Source: Janthinobacterium sp. LM6 (GTDB taxonomy: Bacteria > Pseudomonadota > Gammaproteobacteria > Burkholderiales > Burkholderiaceae_D). From it: a stretch of DNA of 64,000 nt. Positions 20,438-28,433 of this stretch are shown one piece after another; within the stretch, counting starts at the first letter, position 1, and each line of letters begins with the position of its first letter. The position numbers and the translations under genes are program-made. Location of the stretch: the NCBI RefSeq assembly GCF_002002885.1, contig NZ_CP019510.1, positions 3,782,001-3,846,000 of the forward strand. The letters run 5' to 3'. The notes below the pieces were generated by a model. The model was not told the DNA's origin, made no database searches, and saw only the letters and a program-made list of their open reading frames with translations.

Positions 20438-20851
20438 TCAGGCCAGCGTTTCAACGGCCGGGTATAACTCGTGGTCTTCGCGGCGCATGCGCTGGAACAG
20501 CGCGTGCAGCACGGTATTGGCTTCGCTGCGGAAGGCTTCCGGCTCGGCCGCCAGGCGCACGGGCGTATTCCAGCGGCCGGCGAAATCCAGGTAGGCGCCG
20601 GCGATGCCGTGCATCTCGTTTTCGTACTGGCGGCCCAGTTGTGCCACCTTGGCCACGCCGCACGCCTGCGCGGCCGGATACAGGTAGCGCTGCTCGACGG
20701 CCAGGTGCAGCTTGATCAAGCCGCTCATGGCGATGATCTGTTCGGCGATGGCCTGCGCCTGCGCGGCGACTCCGCCGCGCGCCAGCCGGCGCAAGTCATC
20801 GATGGCGGCCAGGATGGCCAGGTGCTGCTGTTTGAATTTGTCGATATTCAT
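20438..20851 (-). CDS. Hemerythrin-domain protein, NO/O2 stress
   Basis: 137 residues predicted to form a four-helix bundle. Candidate diiron ligands are H10 (KQQHLAIL), HLAVEQRYLYP in helix 2, YENEMHG in helix 3, and HALFQRMRREDHELYP at the end. It has no signal peptide, so it acts in the cytoplasm. Related proteins in NsrR regulons bind NO or help repair Fe-S clusters (the Ric/YtfE side of the family), but this one is shorter than YtfE and lacks its N-terminal domain. It is the first gene of the hmp operon. Confidence 0.85.
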   Translation of the reverse strand: MNIDKFKQQHLAILAAIDDLRRLARGGVAAQAQAIAEQIIAMSGLIKLHLAVEQRYLYPAAQACGVAKVAQLGRQYENEMHGIAGAYLDFAGRWNTPVRLAAEPEAFRSEANTVLHALFQRMRREDHELYPAVETLA

Positions 20852-20878
20852 GGCGTGCTTCTCTTGTTGAGTGCTGCC

Positions 20879-20907
20879 AGTGTAGCGGAATTCCCTTAAA
20901 CATGCAA
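20879..20907 (-). promoter_or_regulatory. Sigma70-type promoter of the hemerythrin-hmp operon
   Basis: On the minus strand TTGCAT and TACACT are 17 bp apart, 28 bp upstream of the hemerythrin ATG. The -35 hexamer lies inside the NsrR-like operator, which fits repression by occlusion. Confidence 0.55.
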
Positions 20908-20921
20908 ACTACATGCATCTT
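20899..20921 (-). promoter_or_regulatory. NsrR-type operator
   Basis: Read on the minus strand, the left half AAGATGCATGT matches 10 of 11 bases of the known NsrR half-site AAGATGCATTT. After one base the right half GTTTGCATGTT matches 7 of 11 of the inverted half. It sits about 50-70 bp upstream of the hemerythrin start. Confidence 0.75.
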
Positions 20922-21072
20922 TAAAGGCCCGAATGTTTCCCACAGGAATGTACATCGACATGCGCCACTATGTGCGGCACAGAACACAAGCTACGGCCAC
21001 GCCTGCCTATAATTTATTCATCACCGCGCGTGCCCGATTGCGGCCGCGCCGCACCCTCCACTCCAGCCAAGG

Positions 21073-21972
21073 ATGAGCATGAGAATGAAGACGGACACGG
21101 TCAAGACGGGCACGGGCCAGGCGCAGCAACTGGCCAACATCATCAACGCGCACCACACGGCATTGCTGGACGGCTGGATGGCTGGCCTGATCGCCCGCCT
21201 GGTGCGGCGCGACAAGATCGCCGAAAACGAGCTGCGCCAGCAGGCATCGCAATTTTTGCCGCTGCTGGCGGGCGCGCTGGAAAGCGGCGACTCGTTCGAC
21301 ATCGAAGGCGGCGCCTGGGACGATACGCGCCAGCTGCTCGCGGAAATATCGCAATCGCGCGTGCGCCAGGGCTATTCGCCGATCGACACGGCCAGCTTCA
21401 TGTTCTCGCTCAAGGAACCGCTGTTCGCCTACCTGCGCCAGGAAATCACGGCGCAGCCGCAGGAACTGGGCGACGCCATCGTCAGCACCAGCAAACTGTT
21501 CGACGAGCTGGGTTTGCTCACCATCGCCATCTACCAGAAGGCGCGCGAACAGGTGATATTGCGCCAGCAGCAGGAATTGCTGGAACTGTCCACGCCCGTG
21601 GTGCAGCTGTGGCAAAACGTGCTGGCCCTGCCCCTGATCGGCACCCTCGACAGCGCCCGCACGCAGGTGGTAATGGAAAGCCTGCTGCAAAAGATCGTCG
21701 ACACGGGCGCCCTGATCGCCATCATCGACATCACGGGCGTGCCCACCGTCGACACGCTGGTGGCGCAGCATCTGCTGAAAACCATCGCCGCCGCGCGCCT
21801 GATGGGCGCCGACTGCATCATCAGCGGCATCCGCCCGCAGATCGCGCAAACCATCGTGCACCTGGGCGTCAACCTGGAAGACGTGATGACCAAGGCCACG
21901 CTGGCCGACGCCTTCGTCGTGGCCCTGAAACGCACGGGTTCCAGCATCACCTACCAGCAGCAGCAACACTGA
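21073..21972 (+). CDS. rsbR: Stressosome scaffold protein RsbR-like (N-terminal sensor domain + STAS)
   Basis: 299 residues. The N-terminal helical sensor domain (about 15-165, with INAHHTALLDGWM and the long helix before ELSTP) resembles RsbR sensor domains that form the stressosome turrets. The C-terminal STAS domain (about 172-290) includes IIDITGVPTVDTLVAQHLLKT, where RsbT phosphorylates threonines in relatives, and GIRPQIAQTIVHLGV. With rsbS and rsbT immediately downstream it would build the large cytoplasmic stress-sensing particle. The signal is unknown. Confidence 0.88.
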   Translation: MSMRMKTDTVKTGTGQAQQLANIINAHHTALLDGWMAGLIARLVRRDKIAENELRQQASQFLPLLAGALESGDSFDIEGGAWDDTRQLLAEISQSRVRQGYSPIDTASFMFSLKEPLFAYLRQEITAQPQELGDAIVSTSKLFDELGLLTIAIYQKAREQVILRQQQELLELSTPVVQLWQNVLALPLIGTLDSARTQVVMESLLQKIVDTGALIAIIDITGVPTVDTLVAQHLLKTIAAARLMGADCIISGIRPQIAQTIVHLGVNLEDVMTKATLADAFVVALKRTGSSITYQQQQH

Positions 21973-21979
21973 GGCGCCT

Positions 21980-22342
21980 ATGGAAAGAATCCCCATTTTA
22001 CGCATGGGCCGGCTGCTGCTGGTGACGATCCAGGTGGACATGCATGACCGCCTGGCCATGACCCTGCAGGACGACCTGACCTCCCGCATCGTGACGGACC
22101 GTGCCACGGGCGTGCTGATCGACATTTCCGCGCTCGACATCGTCGATTCCTTCATCGGCCGCATGATCAGCAACACGGCGGCGATGGCGAAAATCCTCGA
22201 CGCGCGCACCGTCGTCGTCGGCATGCAGCCGGCCGTCGCCATCACCCTGGTGGAGCTGGGGCTGACCCTGGAAGGCGTGAGCACGGCGCTCAACGTGGAA
22301 CGGGGGATCAAGCTGCTGGAACGGGGCGGCGCATGCGCATGA
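21980..22342 (+). CDS. rsbS: Stressosome core protein RsbS (STAS)
   Basis: 120 residues, a single STAS domain: IPILRMGRLLLVTIQVDMHD, then ALDIVDSFIGRMISNTAAMAKIL, where the serine of VDSF corresponds to the residue RsbT phosphorylates in Bacillus. GMQPAVAITLVELGLTLEGV closes the fold. It starts 8 nt after rsbR. It forms the stressosome core with RsbR and keeps RsbT sequestered until phosphorylated. Confidence 0.9.
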   Translation: MERIPILRMGRLLLVTIQVDMHDRLAMTLQDDLTSRIVTDRATGVLIDISALDIVDSFIGRMISNTAAMAKILDARTVVVGMQPAVAITLVELGLTLEGVSTALNVERGIKLLERGGACA

Positions 22343-22352
22343 CGGGGGCGCC

Positions 22353-22790
22353 GTGCTAGGCGCGCAGGCCCAGGAGCGGGCGCAGGCGGGGGCGCAGCAG
22401 ATTCTGCCCCTGCACAGCGACGAGGACGTCGTGCGCTTGCGCAAGCAGGTGCGCGACAGCATGGTCGCCATGGGGTTTGGCCTGATCGAACAGACCAAGA
22501 TCATCACGGCGGCCAGCGAACTGGCGCGCAACACCCTGCGCTACGGCGGCGGCGGCGAAGCGCGCATCGCGCGCGTCAGCGATGGCGCGCGCCAGGGCCT
22601 GGAACTGCGCTTCGTCGACGCCGGACCGGGCATCGACGATATTCCCCTGGCGCTGACCGATGGCTATACCAGCGGCGGCGGGCTGGGACTGGGGCTGGGC
22701 GGCGCCAAGCGCCTGGCCGACGCATTTCACATCGACACGGCGCCCGGCGCGGGCACCACCGTCACCATCGCGAAATGGAAGCTGTTTTGA
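22353..22790 (+). CDS. rsbT: Serine/threonine kinase RsbT
   Basis: 145 residues, one GHKL ATPase domain. The N box is ITAASELARNTLRYGGGG, the G1 box VDAGPGIDD, and the G2 region SGGGLGLGLGGAKRLADAF. It phosphorylates RsbS and RsbR and, once released, activates a downstream partner. The start is a GTG (22353) 11 nt after the rsbS stop. It overlaps the next gene by 16 nt, so production is coupled. Confidence 0.9.
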   Translation: MLGAQAQERAQAGAQQILPLHSDEDVVRLRKQVRDSMVAMGFGLIEQTKIITAASELARNTLRYGGGGEARIARVSDGARQGLELRFVDAGPGIDDIPLALTDGYTSGGGLGLGLGGAKRLADAFHIDTAPGAGTTVTIAKWKLF

Positions 22791-23872
22791 ACCACCAGGA
22801 ACCGCAGCCTGACATTCTCAGGCAAAGAACTTTTCCCATCGGCGAACCGAGCGAGATCGCCGCGGCCCGCCGCGCCGGCAACGAGCTGGCGCGCCGCATC
22901 GGCTTCGACGACGTGCGCACGGGCCAGCTGGCCATCCTCATCAGCGAAGCGGCGACCAACATCGTCAAGCACGCGCAGCGCGGCGAAATCCTGCTGCGCA
23001 AGGTGCTGCGCGGCGGCACCAGCGGCATCGAAGTGCTGGCCATCGACAACGGCCCCGGCATGGCCAACGTGCGCCAGCACATGCAGGACGGCCACTCCAC
23101 CACCGGCACCTACGGCGTGGGACTGGGCGCGATACGCCGCCTGAGCCAGGAATTCGACCTGTACACGGCGCCGGACAAGGGCACGGTGCTGATGATGGTG
23201 GTCTGGGGCCAGCACGCCAGCAGCGCCATCCCGGCCCGTCCGAACTGGCAGATCGGCGCAGTGTGTCTGCCGCTGGCGTCGGAACAGGTGTGCGGCGACG
23301 CCTGGAACGTCGTGTGCGAAGGCCATGAACTGAGCCTGATGGTGGCCGACGGCCTGGGCCACGGCCCGCTGGCGGCCCGGGCGTCGGAAACGGCCAGCGC
23401 GCTGCTGGAACACGATACGCCCGGCCTGCCGCCCCTGCCCGCCCCCTTCATCGAACTGGCCCACGGCGCCCTGCGCGCCACACGCGGCGCGGCGCTGGCC
23501 GTGGCGCACATCGACAGCGCGCGCCGCGAACTGCGCTATGCGGGCGTGGGCAACATCGCCGCCTGCGCCTTCGATGCGCAGCAACGCCGGCATTTGCTGT
23601 CGCATAACGGCATCGTCGGCAGCAATCTGCGCAAGGTGCAGGAATTCCGCTATCCGTGGCAGCCGGGAACGACACTGATCATGCATAGCGACGGCCTGCA
23701 CTCGCGCTGGGACCTGGAACGGTATCCGGGCCTGGCGCATTGCCATCCCAGCCTGGTCGCCGCCGTGCTGTACCGCGATTTTGCGCGCGGGCGCGACGAC
23801 GTCACGGTGGTGGTGCTGCGCGAACATGAGGAGCACCGGCATGCCGGTGCGGAAAGGAACGACACGCCATGA
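22775..23872 (+). CDS. Fusion of RsbW/RsbT-like ATPase and SpoIIE/RsbX-type PP2C phosphatase
   Basis: 365 residues. Residues about 15-150 form a GHKL anti-sigma-type ATPase (LISEAATNIVKHAQRG, DNGPGMAN, TYGVGLGAIRRL). Residues about 165-355 form a SpoIIE-like PP2C phosphatase with the metal-binding aspartates in CGDAWNV and MVADGLGHGPLAA and the C-terminal HSDGLHSRW and GRDDVTVVVL. In Bacillus the comparable RsbX is a stand-alone phosphatase that resets the stressosome; here it is joined to a kinase-like domain, so one protein could both modify and reset partners. It overlaps the neighbours on both sides by a few bases. Confidence 0.85.
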   Translation: MEAVLNHQEPQPDILRQRTFPIGEPSEIAAARRAGNELARRIGFDDVRTGQLAILISEAATNIVKHAQRGEILLRKVLRGGTSGIEVLAIDNGPGMANVRQHMQDGHSTTGTYGVGLGAIRRLSQEFDLYTAPDKGTVLMMVVWGQHASSAIPARPNWQIGAVCLPLASEQVCGDAWNVVCEGHELSLMVADGLGHGPLAARASETASALLEHDTPGLPPLPAPFIELAHGALRATRGAALAVAHIDSARRELRYAGVGNIAACAFDAQQRRHLLSHNGIVGSNLRKVQEFRYPWQPGTTLIMHSDGLHSRWDLERYPGLAHCHPSLVAAVLYRDFARGRDDVTVVVLREHEEHRHAGAERNDTP

Positions 23873-25692
23873 CGCAACGCATATTAACCGCCCATATCGG
23901 CAGCGAACTCGATGTGGTGGGGGCGCGCCAGCGCGCGCGCCAGATCGCCGCCCTGTGCGGCTTCGGCGTGCAGGACCAGGTGCGCATCGCCACGGCCGTG
24001 TCGGAACTGGCGCGCAACGTCTACAACTACGCGGGCAGCGGCAAGGTGCATTTCGCCATCGACGGCCAGACGGCACCGCAGGTGCTCAGCATCCGCATCG
24101 AAGACCAGGGGCCCGGCATCGCGCAGCTCGACCGGATACTGGCCGGCACCTACCGCTCGCCCACGGGCATGGGCCTGGGCATTCTGGGCGCACAGCGCCT
24201 GATGGACCGCTGCCACATCGACAGCGCACCCGGCGGCGGCACGCAGATCACGCTGCACAAGCTGTTCCCGCGCGACTCTCCGCTGCTCGACGGAGGCATG
24301 ATCGGCACCCTGTCCGGCAGCCTGCAGGCGCTGCCCCCGGACATCACGCTGGCCGAAGTGCAGCAGCAAAACCGCGAACTATTGACCACCCTGGCCGAAC
24401 TGAAGACGCGCCAGGACGACCTGCTGCAGCTGACGCGCGAACTGGAAGACACCAACCGGGGCGTGGTGGCGCTGTTCGCGGAACTCGATGAAAAAGCCGA
24501 CCACCTGCGCCGCGCCGACCAGATGAAGTCGCGCTTCCTGTCGAACATGAGCCATGAATTCCGTACGCCGCTCAGCTCCATCCGCGCCCTGTCCAAGCTG
24601 CTGCTCGACCGCATCGACGGCGAACTGTCCGAGGAGCAGGAAAAGCAGGTGCTGTTCATCCTGCAAAGCGCCGTCAGCCTGAGCGACCTGGTGAACGACC
24701 TGCTGGACCTGGCCAAGATCGAGGCGGGCAAGGTCGACGTGCACGCCAACAGTTTCCAGGTGGCCGACCTGTTCAGCGCCCTGCGCGGCATGCTGCGCCC
24801 GCTGCTGGTGTCCGAATCGCTCACGCTCACCTTCATCGACCCCGACCCGGCCCTGCAGATACACACGGATGAAGGCAAGCTGTCGCAAATCCTGCGCAAC
24901 TTCATCGCCAACGCCCTCAAATTCACGGAAGCGGGAGAAATCGTCGTCAGCGCCACGCCTTTGCCGGAGCAGGACGCCATCCGCTTTTCCGTCTCCGACA
25001 CGGGCCTGGGCATCGCCGCCGAAGATGTGCAGCTGATCTTCGAGGAATTCAGCCAGGTGGAAAACCACATGCAGCGCAAGGTCAAGGGCACGGGCCTGGG
25101 ACTGCCCCTGTGCCGCAACCTGGCCACCCTGCTCAATGGCACGGTGTCCGTGGAAAGCACGCCGGGCCACGGTTCGCTGTTTTCCGTCGTCCTGCCCGCC
25201 AGCTACCATGCGCCCGAAGGCAGCCTGCCGCCGAGCGCGCCGGCCAACGACAACGGCAACGACCAGCGCATCGGCGTGCTGGTGGTGGAAGACAATCCGC
25301 CCATCCGCCTGCTGTATGAAAAATTCTTGGCCGGCAGCGAGTTTCGCGTGATCCCCGCGCGCAGCGTGCGCGAGGCGCAGGAGCGCTGGGAACAGCAGCG
25401 CCCCGCCGCCGTCATCCTCGACATCCTGCTGCACGGCGAAACTGCCTGGCACTGGCTGGCCGAGCTGAAAAACGACCCGCTGCGGCGCCAGGTGCCCGTC
25501 ATCGTCGCCACCGAGATCGACGACGTGCGCAAGGGCCTGGCGCTGGGCGCCGACGCCTACTACGTCAAGCCGCTGTCGCGCCAGCAATTGCTGGCCACCC
25601 TGCGCGCGCTGATCGGCAACCAACACCACCGGCAAGAGCCGGTTCCGCCGCAAGGCACAACCACCTGGGACAATGCGCATGCTACCGGATAA
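23869..25692 (+). CDS. RsbT-like ATPase fused to hybrid histidine kinase with receiver
   Basis: 607 residues in four parts. The first is an RsbT-like ATPase (about 1-140: VSELARNVYNYAG, DQGPGIAQ, TGMGLGILGAQRL). A coiled coil follows (about 165-215). A histidine kinase core has SHEFRTP with H229, the N box NFIANALKFT and the GTGLGLPL loop. A receiver domain (about 465-585) has VVEDN, phosphoacceptor D518 in VILDILL and YVKPLS. It begins 4 nt before the previous gene ends (ATGA). The joining of a serine-kinase-type ATPase to a two-component kinase suggests that the stressosome output passes into phosphorelay signalling here. Confidence 0.87.
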   Translation: MTQRILTAHIGSELDVVGARQRARQIAALCGFGVQDQVRIATAVSELARNVYNYAGSGKVHFAIDGQTAPQVLSIRIEDQGPGIAQLDRILAGTYRSPTGMGLGILGAQRLMDRCHIDSAPGGGTQITLHKLFPRDSPLLDGGMIGTLSGSLQALPPDITLAEVQQQNRELLTTLAELKTRQDDLLQLTRELEDTNRGVVALFAELDEKADHLRRADQMKSRFLSNMSHEFRTPLSSIRALSKLLLDRIDGELSEEQEKQVLFILQSAVSLSDLVNDLLDLAKIEAGKVDVHANSFQVADLFSALRGMLRPLLVSESLTLTFIDPDPALQIHTDEGKLSQILRNFIANALKFTEAGEIVVSATPLPEQDAIRFSVSDTGLGIAAEDVQLIFEEFSQVENHMQRKVKGTGLGLPLCRNLATLLNGTVSVESTPGHGSLFSVVLPASYHAPEGSLPPSAPANDNGNDQRIGVLVVEDNPPIRLLYEKFLAGSEFRVIPARSVREAQERWEQQRPAAVILDILLHGETAWHWLAELKNDPLRRQVPVIVATEIDDVRKGLALGADAYYVKPLSRQQLLATLRALIGNQHHRQEPVPPQGTTTWDNAHATG

Positions 25693-27193
25693 CAACAGCG
25701 ATGCTCTGATCCTCAACGTCGATGACAGCGACGGCGCACGCTACGCCAAATCGCGCATCCTCCAACGCGCCGGCTTCAAGGTCATCGAAGCCTCGAACGG
25801 GGGCGACGCGCTGCTGCGCGCCCGCCAGGACCGCCCGAACCTGATCCTGCTCGACGTCAAGCTGCCCGACATCAACGGCCTGGAAGTGTGCCGCCAATTG
25901 AAGGGAGGCGCCGAGACGAACACCATCCTGGTGCTGCAGACGTCGGCTTCCTGCATCGGCACGGCCGACAAGATCCGCGCCCTCGACGGCGGCGCCGACA
26001 ATTACCTGGTCGAGCCGATCGAGGCCGATGAACTGATCGCCAACGTCAAGGCGCTGCTGCGCCTGGGCCGCGTCGAGCGCGCGCTGCGCGACGTGGACCG
26101 CCGCAAGGATGAATTCCTGGCCACCCTGGCGCACGAATTGCGTAACCCGCTGGGCCCCATCCGCACGGCGCTGGCCCTGCTGTGCAAGCTCGATCCCGTC
26201 GTGCCGGCCGTGCAGGACAATGCGCGCCGCACCATCGCCCGCCATACCGATCACCTGGTGCGCCTGGTGGACGACCTGCTCGACGTGTCGCGCATTTCGC
26301 AAGGCAAGATCTCGCTGCAGTGGGAAAGCGTGGGCCTGGCCAGCGTCATCCGCAGCGCGCTGGAAACGAGTTCGCACAGCATCGAGGCGCGCGGCCATGC
26401 GCTCGACGTGAACCTGCCCCAGGAAGAGCTGTGGGTCTGCGGCGACGCCGTGCGCCTGTCGCAGATCGTCGCCAACCTGCTGCTCAACGCGGCCAAGTTC
26501 ACGGCGCCGGGCGGACGCATCGCCATTACCGCCGTGCGCGAGGGCGACAATGTGCGCATCCGCCTGAGCGACAACGGTATCGGCATCGCCGCCGCCAGCA
26601 TCGACAGCATCTTCGGCCTGTTCGAGCAGAGCGGCCACTCGCCCGACCGGGTACAGGACGGCCTGGGCATCGGCCTGTCGCTGGTGCGCAACCTGGTGAC
26701 CTTGCACGGTGGCCAGGTCAGCGTGCACAGTCCCGGCGTGGGACTGGGCAGCACCTTCGAAGTCCTGCTACCGCTCGACGCCAACGTGCCGCTGCCGGCC
26801 GCGCCGGCGCCGCAGGCCGCCACCGGCGGCAGCCAGCGCATCGTCGTCGTCGACGACAACCGCGATGCGGCCGACACTCTGGCCGAACTGCTGGAAATGT
26901 ACGGCCATACGGTGCGCACGGCCTACACGGGGGCGCAAGCCACCGAGCGCACCCTGGAATTCAAGCCCGACATCGTCTTTCTCGACATCGGCCTGCCCGA
27001 CATGAGCGGCTATGACGTGGCCGTCAAACTGCGCCAGTTGCCGATACCGCAGCAATTCCTGCTCGTCGCGCTGACCGGCTACGGCCAGGAACACGATCGC
27101 CAGGCGGCCCTGCAGGCCGGTTTCAACGAACATTTCGCCAAACCCGTCGATTTCGGCAAGCTGGCCATACTGGGACTGCATATCGCCCCCTAA
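25673..27193 (+). CDS. Receiver-kinase-receiver hybrid protein
   Basis: 506 residues. Receiver 1 (about 10-130) has the acceptor D61 in ILLDVKLPD, but its switch lysine position reads YLVEPIE, glutamate in place of lysine. The kinase core has H154 in LAHELRNPLG, the N box NLLLNAAKFT, and SDNGIGI and GLGIGLSLV. Receiver 2 (about 390-505) has VVVDDN, D438 in IVFLDIGLPD and FAKPVD. No membrane helix is present. It overlaps the previous gene by 20 nt; an ATG at 25679 is an alternative start. As the last gene of the module it may take phosphate from the preceding hybrid kinase. No DNA-binding output is encoded here. Confidence 0.87.
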   Translation: MRMLPDNNSDALILNVDDSDGARYAKSRILQRAGFKVIEASNGGDALLRARQDRPNLILLDVKLPDINGLEVCRQLKGGAETNTILVLQTSASCIGTADKIRALDGGADNYLVEPIEADELIANVKALLRLGRVERALRDVDRRKDEFLATLAHELRNPLGPIRTALALLCKLDPVVPAVQDNARRTIARHTDHLVRLVDDLLDVSRISQGKISLQWESVGLASVIRSALETSSHSIEARGHALDVNLPQEELWVCGDAVRLSQIVANLLLNAAKFTAPGGRIAITAVREGDNVRIRLSDNGIGIAAASIDSIFGLFEQSGHSPDRVQDGLGIGLSLVRNLVTLHGGQVSVHSPGVGLGSTFEVLLPLDANVPLPAAPAPQAATGGSQRIVVVDDNRDAADTLAELLEMYGHTVRTAYTGAQATERTLEFKPDIVFLDIGLPDMSGYDVAVKLRQLPIPQQFLLVALTGYGQEHDRQAALQAGFNEHFAKPVDFGKLAILGLHIAP

Positions 27194-27264
27194 GCGGGGT
27201 GGCGGCTGCCTGCGGCCAAGGCGTCGGCTATAATCGGCGGCCGCCTCACCTCTGGAAGCATGAC

Positions 27265-28392
27265 ATGACAACCCGCACGCCGCTGCTGCGCATCACCATG
27301 ATACTGGGCGCCCTGCATGCCCTCTTGGGCTGGCTGCTGTTGCCTGCGCTGCCCGTCGGCCTGGCCGGCTGGCTGCTGGGCGGCGCCGTGTTGCTGGCGT
27401 CGACCATGCTCATGCCGATGACGATCTTCGCCCGCGCCGTCACCAACGATGCGCGCCTGGCCGACCGTCTGAGCTGGGCCGGTTCGCTGTGCATGGGCTT
27501 TTTTTCGTCGCTGTTCGTGCTGACCGTGCTGCGCGCACTGCTGATGCTGATTCCTGCCACCCGCCCGCACGCCCAGGCGTCAGCCGTGCTTGTGCTGCTC
27601 CTGGCGCTGCTGGCCACCATCGTCGGCTTCATCAACGCCCGCCGGGTGGCGCGCGTGCGCGAGGTCGACGTGCCCATCGCGGGCCTGCCGGCCGCCTTGC
27701 AGGGCTACACCATCGTGCAACTGAGCGACATCCACGTGGGCGCCACCATCAAGCGCGCCTACGTGCAGGCCATCGTCGCGCGCGCCAACGGCCTGCAGGC
27801 AGACCTCATCGCCATCACGGGCGACGTGGTCGACGGCACGGTGGCGCAACTGGGCAGCCACACGGCGCCGCTGGGCGAGCTGCGCGCGCGCCATGGCGTG
27901 TTTCTCGTGACGGGCAACCACGAATACTATTCGGGCGCCGCGCCGTGGGTGGCGGAATTCCGCCGCCTGGGCTTGCGCGTGCTGATGAATGAACACGCGG
28001 TGCTCGAACACGACGGCGCGCGCCTGGCGCTGGCCGGCGTGACCGACTTCAACGCCGCCGCCTTCGATCCGGCGCAGAAAAGCGACCCGCAAGCGGCCGT
28101 CGCCGGCGCGCCGGCCGGCATCCCCCGCATCCTGCTGGCGCACCAGCCGCGCAGCGCACCCGAGGCCGAAGCGGCGGGCTACGACCTGCAATTGTCGGGC
28201 CACACGCACGGCGGCCAGTTCTGGCCGTGGAATCTGTTCGTGCCGCTGCAGCAGCCCTACGTGGCCGGACTGCACCGGCAAGGCCGCCTGTGGATATATG
28301 TGAGCCGCGGCACCGGCTACTGGGGACCGCCCAAGCGCATCGGGGCGCCGGCGGAGATTACGAGAATCAGACTCGTGGCGCACAGCGGCTGA
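27265..28392 (+). CDS. Membrane-anchored calcineurin-type metallophosphoesterase
   Basis: 375 residues. Four N-terminal membrane helices (about 8-125) precede a YkuE/YaeI-like phosphoesterase domain: QLSDIHVG, ITGDVVDG, VTGNHEYYSG and SGHTHGGQFWPWN, which carry all the expected metal ligands. Relatives act on lipid or pyrophosphate substrates near the membrane; the substrate here is unknown. The ATG at 27265 has GGAAG 6 nt upstream. It lies 71 bp past the last stressosome-module gene and may be read from it or from its own promoter. Confidence 0.9.
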   Translation: MTTRTPLLRITMILGALHALLGWLLLPALPVGLAGWLLGGAVLLASTMLMPMTIFARAVTNDARLADRLSWAGSLCMGFFSSLFVLTVLRALLMLIPATRPHAQASAVLVLLLALLATIVGFINARRVARVREVDVPIAGLPAALQGYTIVQLSDIHVGATIKRAYVQAIVARANGLQADLIAITGDVVDGTVAQLGSHTAPLGELRARHGVFLVTGNHEYYSGAAPWVAEFRRLGLRVLMNEHAVLEHDGARLALAGVTDFNAAAFDPAQKSDPQAAVAGAPAGIPRILLAHQPRSAPEAEAAGYDLQLSGHTHGGQFWPWNLFVPLQQPYVAGLHRQGRLWIYVSRGTGYWGPPKRIGAPAEITRIRLVAHSG

Positions 28393-28433
28393 CCAGGCCT
28401 GGGGCGTGGCCAGTTCCCTCATCGCTGCCGCAG

